From NCBI RefSeq assembly GCF_027557445.1, contig NZ_CP106841.1:2466001-2530000 (forward strand): a stretch of 64,000 nucleotides of DNA, read 5' to 3'. The position numbers were made by a program, and so were the translations under genes. This document shows, one piece after another, positions 63,848 through 64,000 of this stretch (within the stretch, counting starts at the first letter, position 1; each line of letters opens with the position of its first letter). The stretch is from Paenalcaligenes faecalis. GTDB taxonomy: Bacteria > Pseudomonadota > Gammaproteobacteria > Burkholderiales > Burkholderiaceae_B. Below the pieces are notes generated by a model. It was not told the origin of the DNA. It searched no databases and saw only the letters and a program-made list of their open reading frames with translations.

Positions 63848-64000
63848 ATGGCGAGTATAAACACCTCCACGCTACTACAATGGCTAAATCAATACTTAGA
63901 AGTCTCTCGCTTCAAGGATTACTGCCCTAATGGCTTACAGGTCGAAGGGGCTCCCACCGTGCGTCATATTGTGACGGGGGTCACGGCATCCCAAGCTCTC
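63848..64000 (+). CDS. Nif3-like dinuclear metal-centre protein (cut by window end)
   Basis: Only the first 51 residues are seen: [20 protein letters not shown], then [20 protein letters not shown]. This matches the opening of Nif3/YqfO-family proteins (GTP cyclohydrolase I type 2-like fold), usually ~250 residues. ATG 63848. In relatives this gene also lies near tatC. Confidence 0.88.
   Translation, partial: MASINTSTLLQWLNQYLEVSRFKDYCPNGLQVEGAPTVRHIVTGVTASQAL

Overview
The window is a chromosomal segment of a beta-proteobacterium. It probably belongs to the Alcaligenaceae and resembles the lower-GC genera such as Oligella; this placement is inferred from gene order and families, not from a marker gene. 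The right 25 kb is ordinary core genome: glmS, glmU, a PhaM-type granule regulator, an mla lipid-transport operon, murA, a his operon, tatABC and a Tat-exported sulfite dehydrogenase, in the order typical of Burkholderiales.

The left ~38 kb is a mosaic genomic island lying against the 3' end of glmS, which is the classical Tn7 attachment site (attTn7). I recognise five Tn7-type left ends (outer tips at 4748, 13709, 20266, 32035 and 33095). There are two Tn7-type right ends (tips at 11830 and 33089), two large tnsE pseudogenes and further tnsE scraps. All lie in the canonical orientation, right end toward glmS. No tnsABCD is present beyond what looks like the first three codons of tnsA. A ~170-bp junction module (start of a truncated tnsE, an 82-bp imperfect palindrome, then a short tail ending ATTTC) occurs in full three times and once partially. 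Three copies run straight into a Tn7 left end and the fourth runs straight into the attTn7 DNA of glmS. The island therefore looks like stacked Tn7-family insertions, each of which lost its transposition module while the attachment site was restored.

Cargo from left to right: integron gene cassettes with two attC sites (1-2090), interrupted by an IS3-family element; truncated azlC, azlD and an acyltransferase fragment; a 7.1-kb unit with a benzoate-type symporter, a MocR regulator, a MarR-controlled MFS/EamA exporter pair, an ACT protein and an alpha/beta hydrolase; an arsenic operon (arsC-arsB-arsH-arsR) behind a SulP transporter; an 11-kb co-directional defence block (MmeI-like methyltransferase, SF2 helicase, GIY-YIG protein, a TIR-like protein with a small partner, a Shedu nuclease, a GHKL ATPase-nuclease); a 1-kb mini-element carrying one transglutaminase-like gene; and a very AT-rich two-gene unit. 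That last unit is a ParA-like ATPase joined to a second P-loop ATPase through about 14 Glu-Glu-Ile repeats, next to a HEPN-like protein. It is my best candidate for an undescribed defence system.

Other points of note: the his operon lacks hisC and hisH at their usual places, the mla operon lacks mlaB, and several cargo genes have decayed second copies (transglutaminase, hydrolase/ACT, tnsE). I saw no rRNA, tRNA or CRISPR array.
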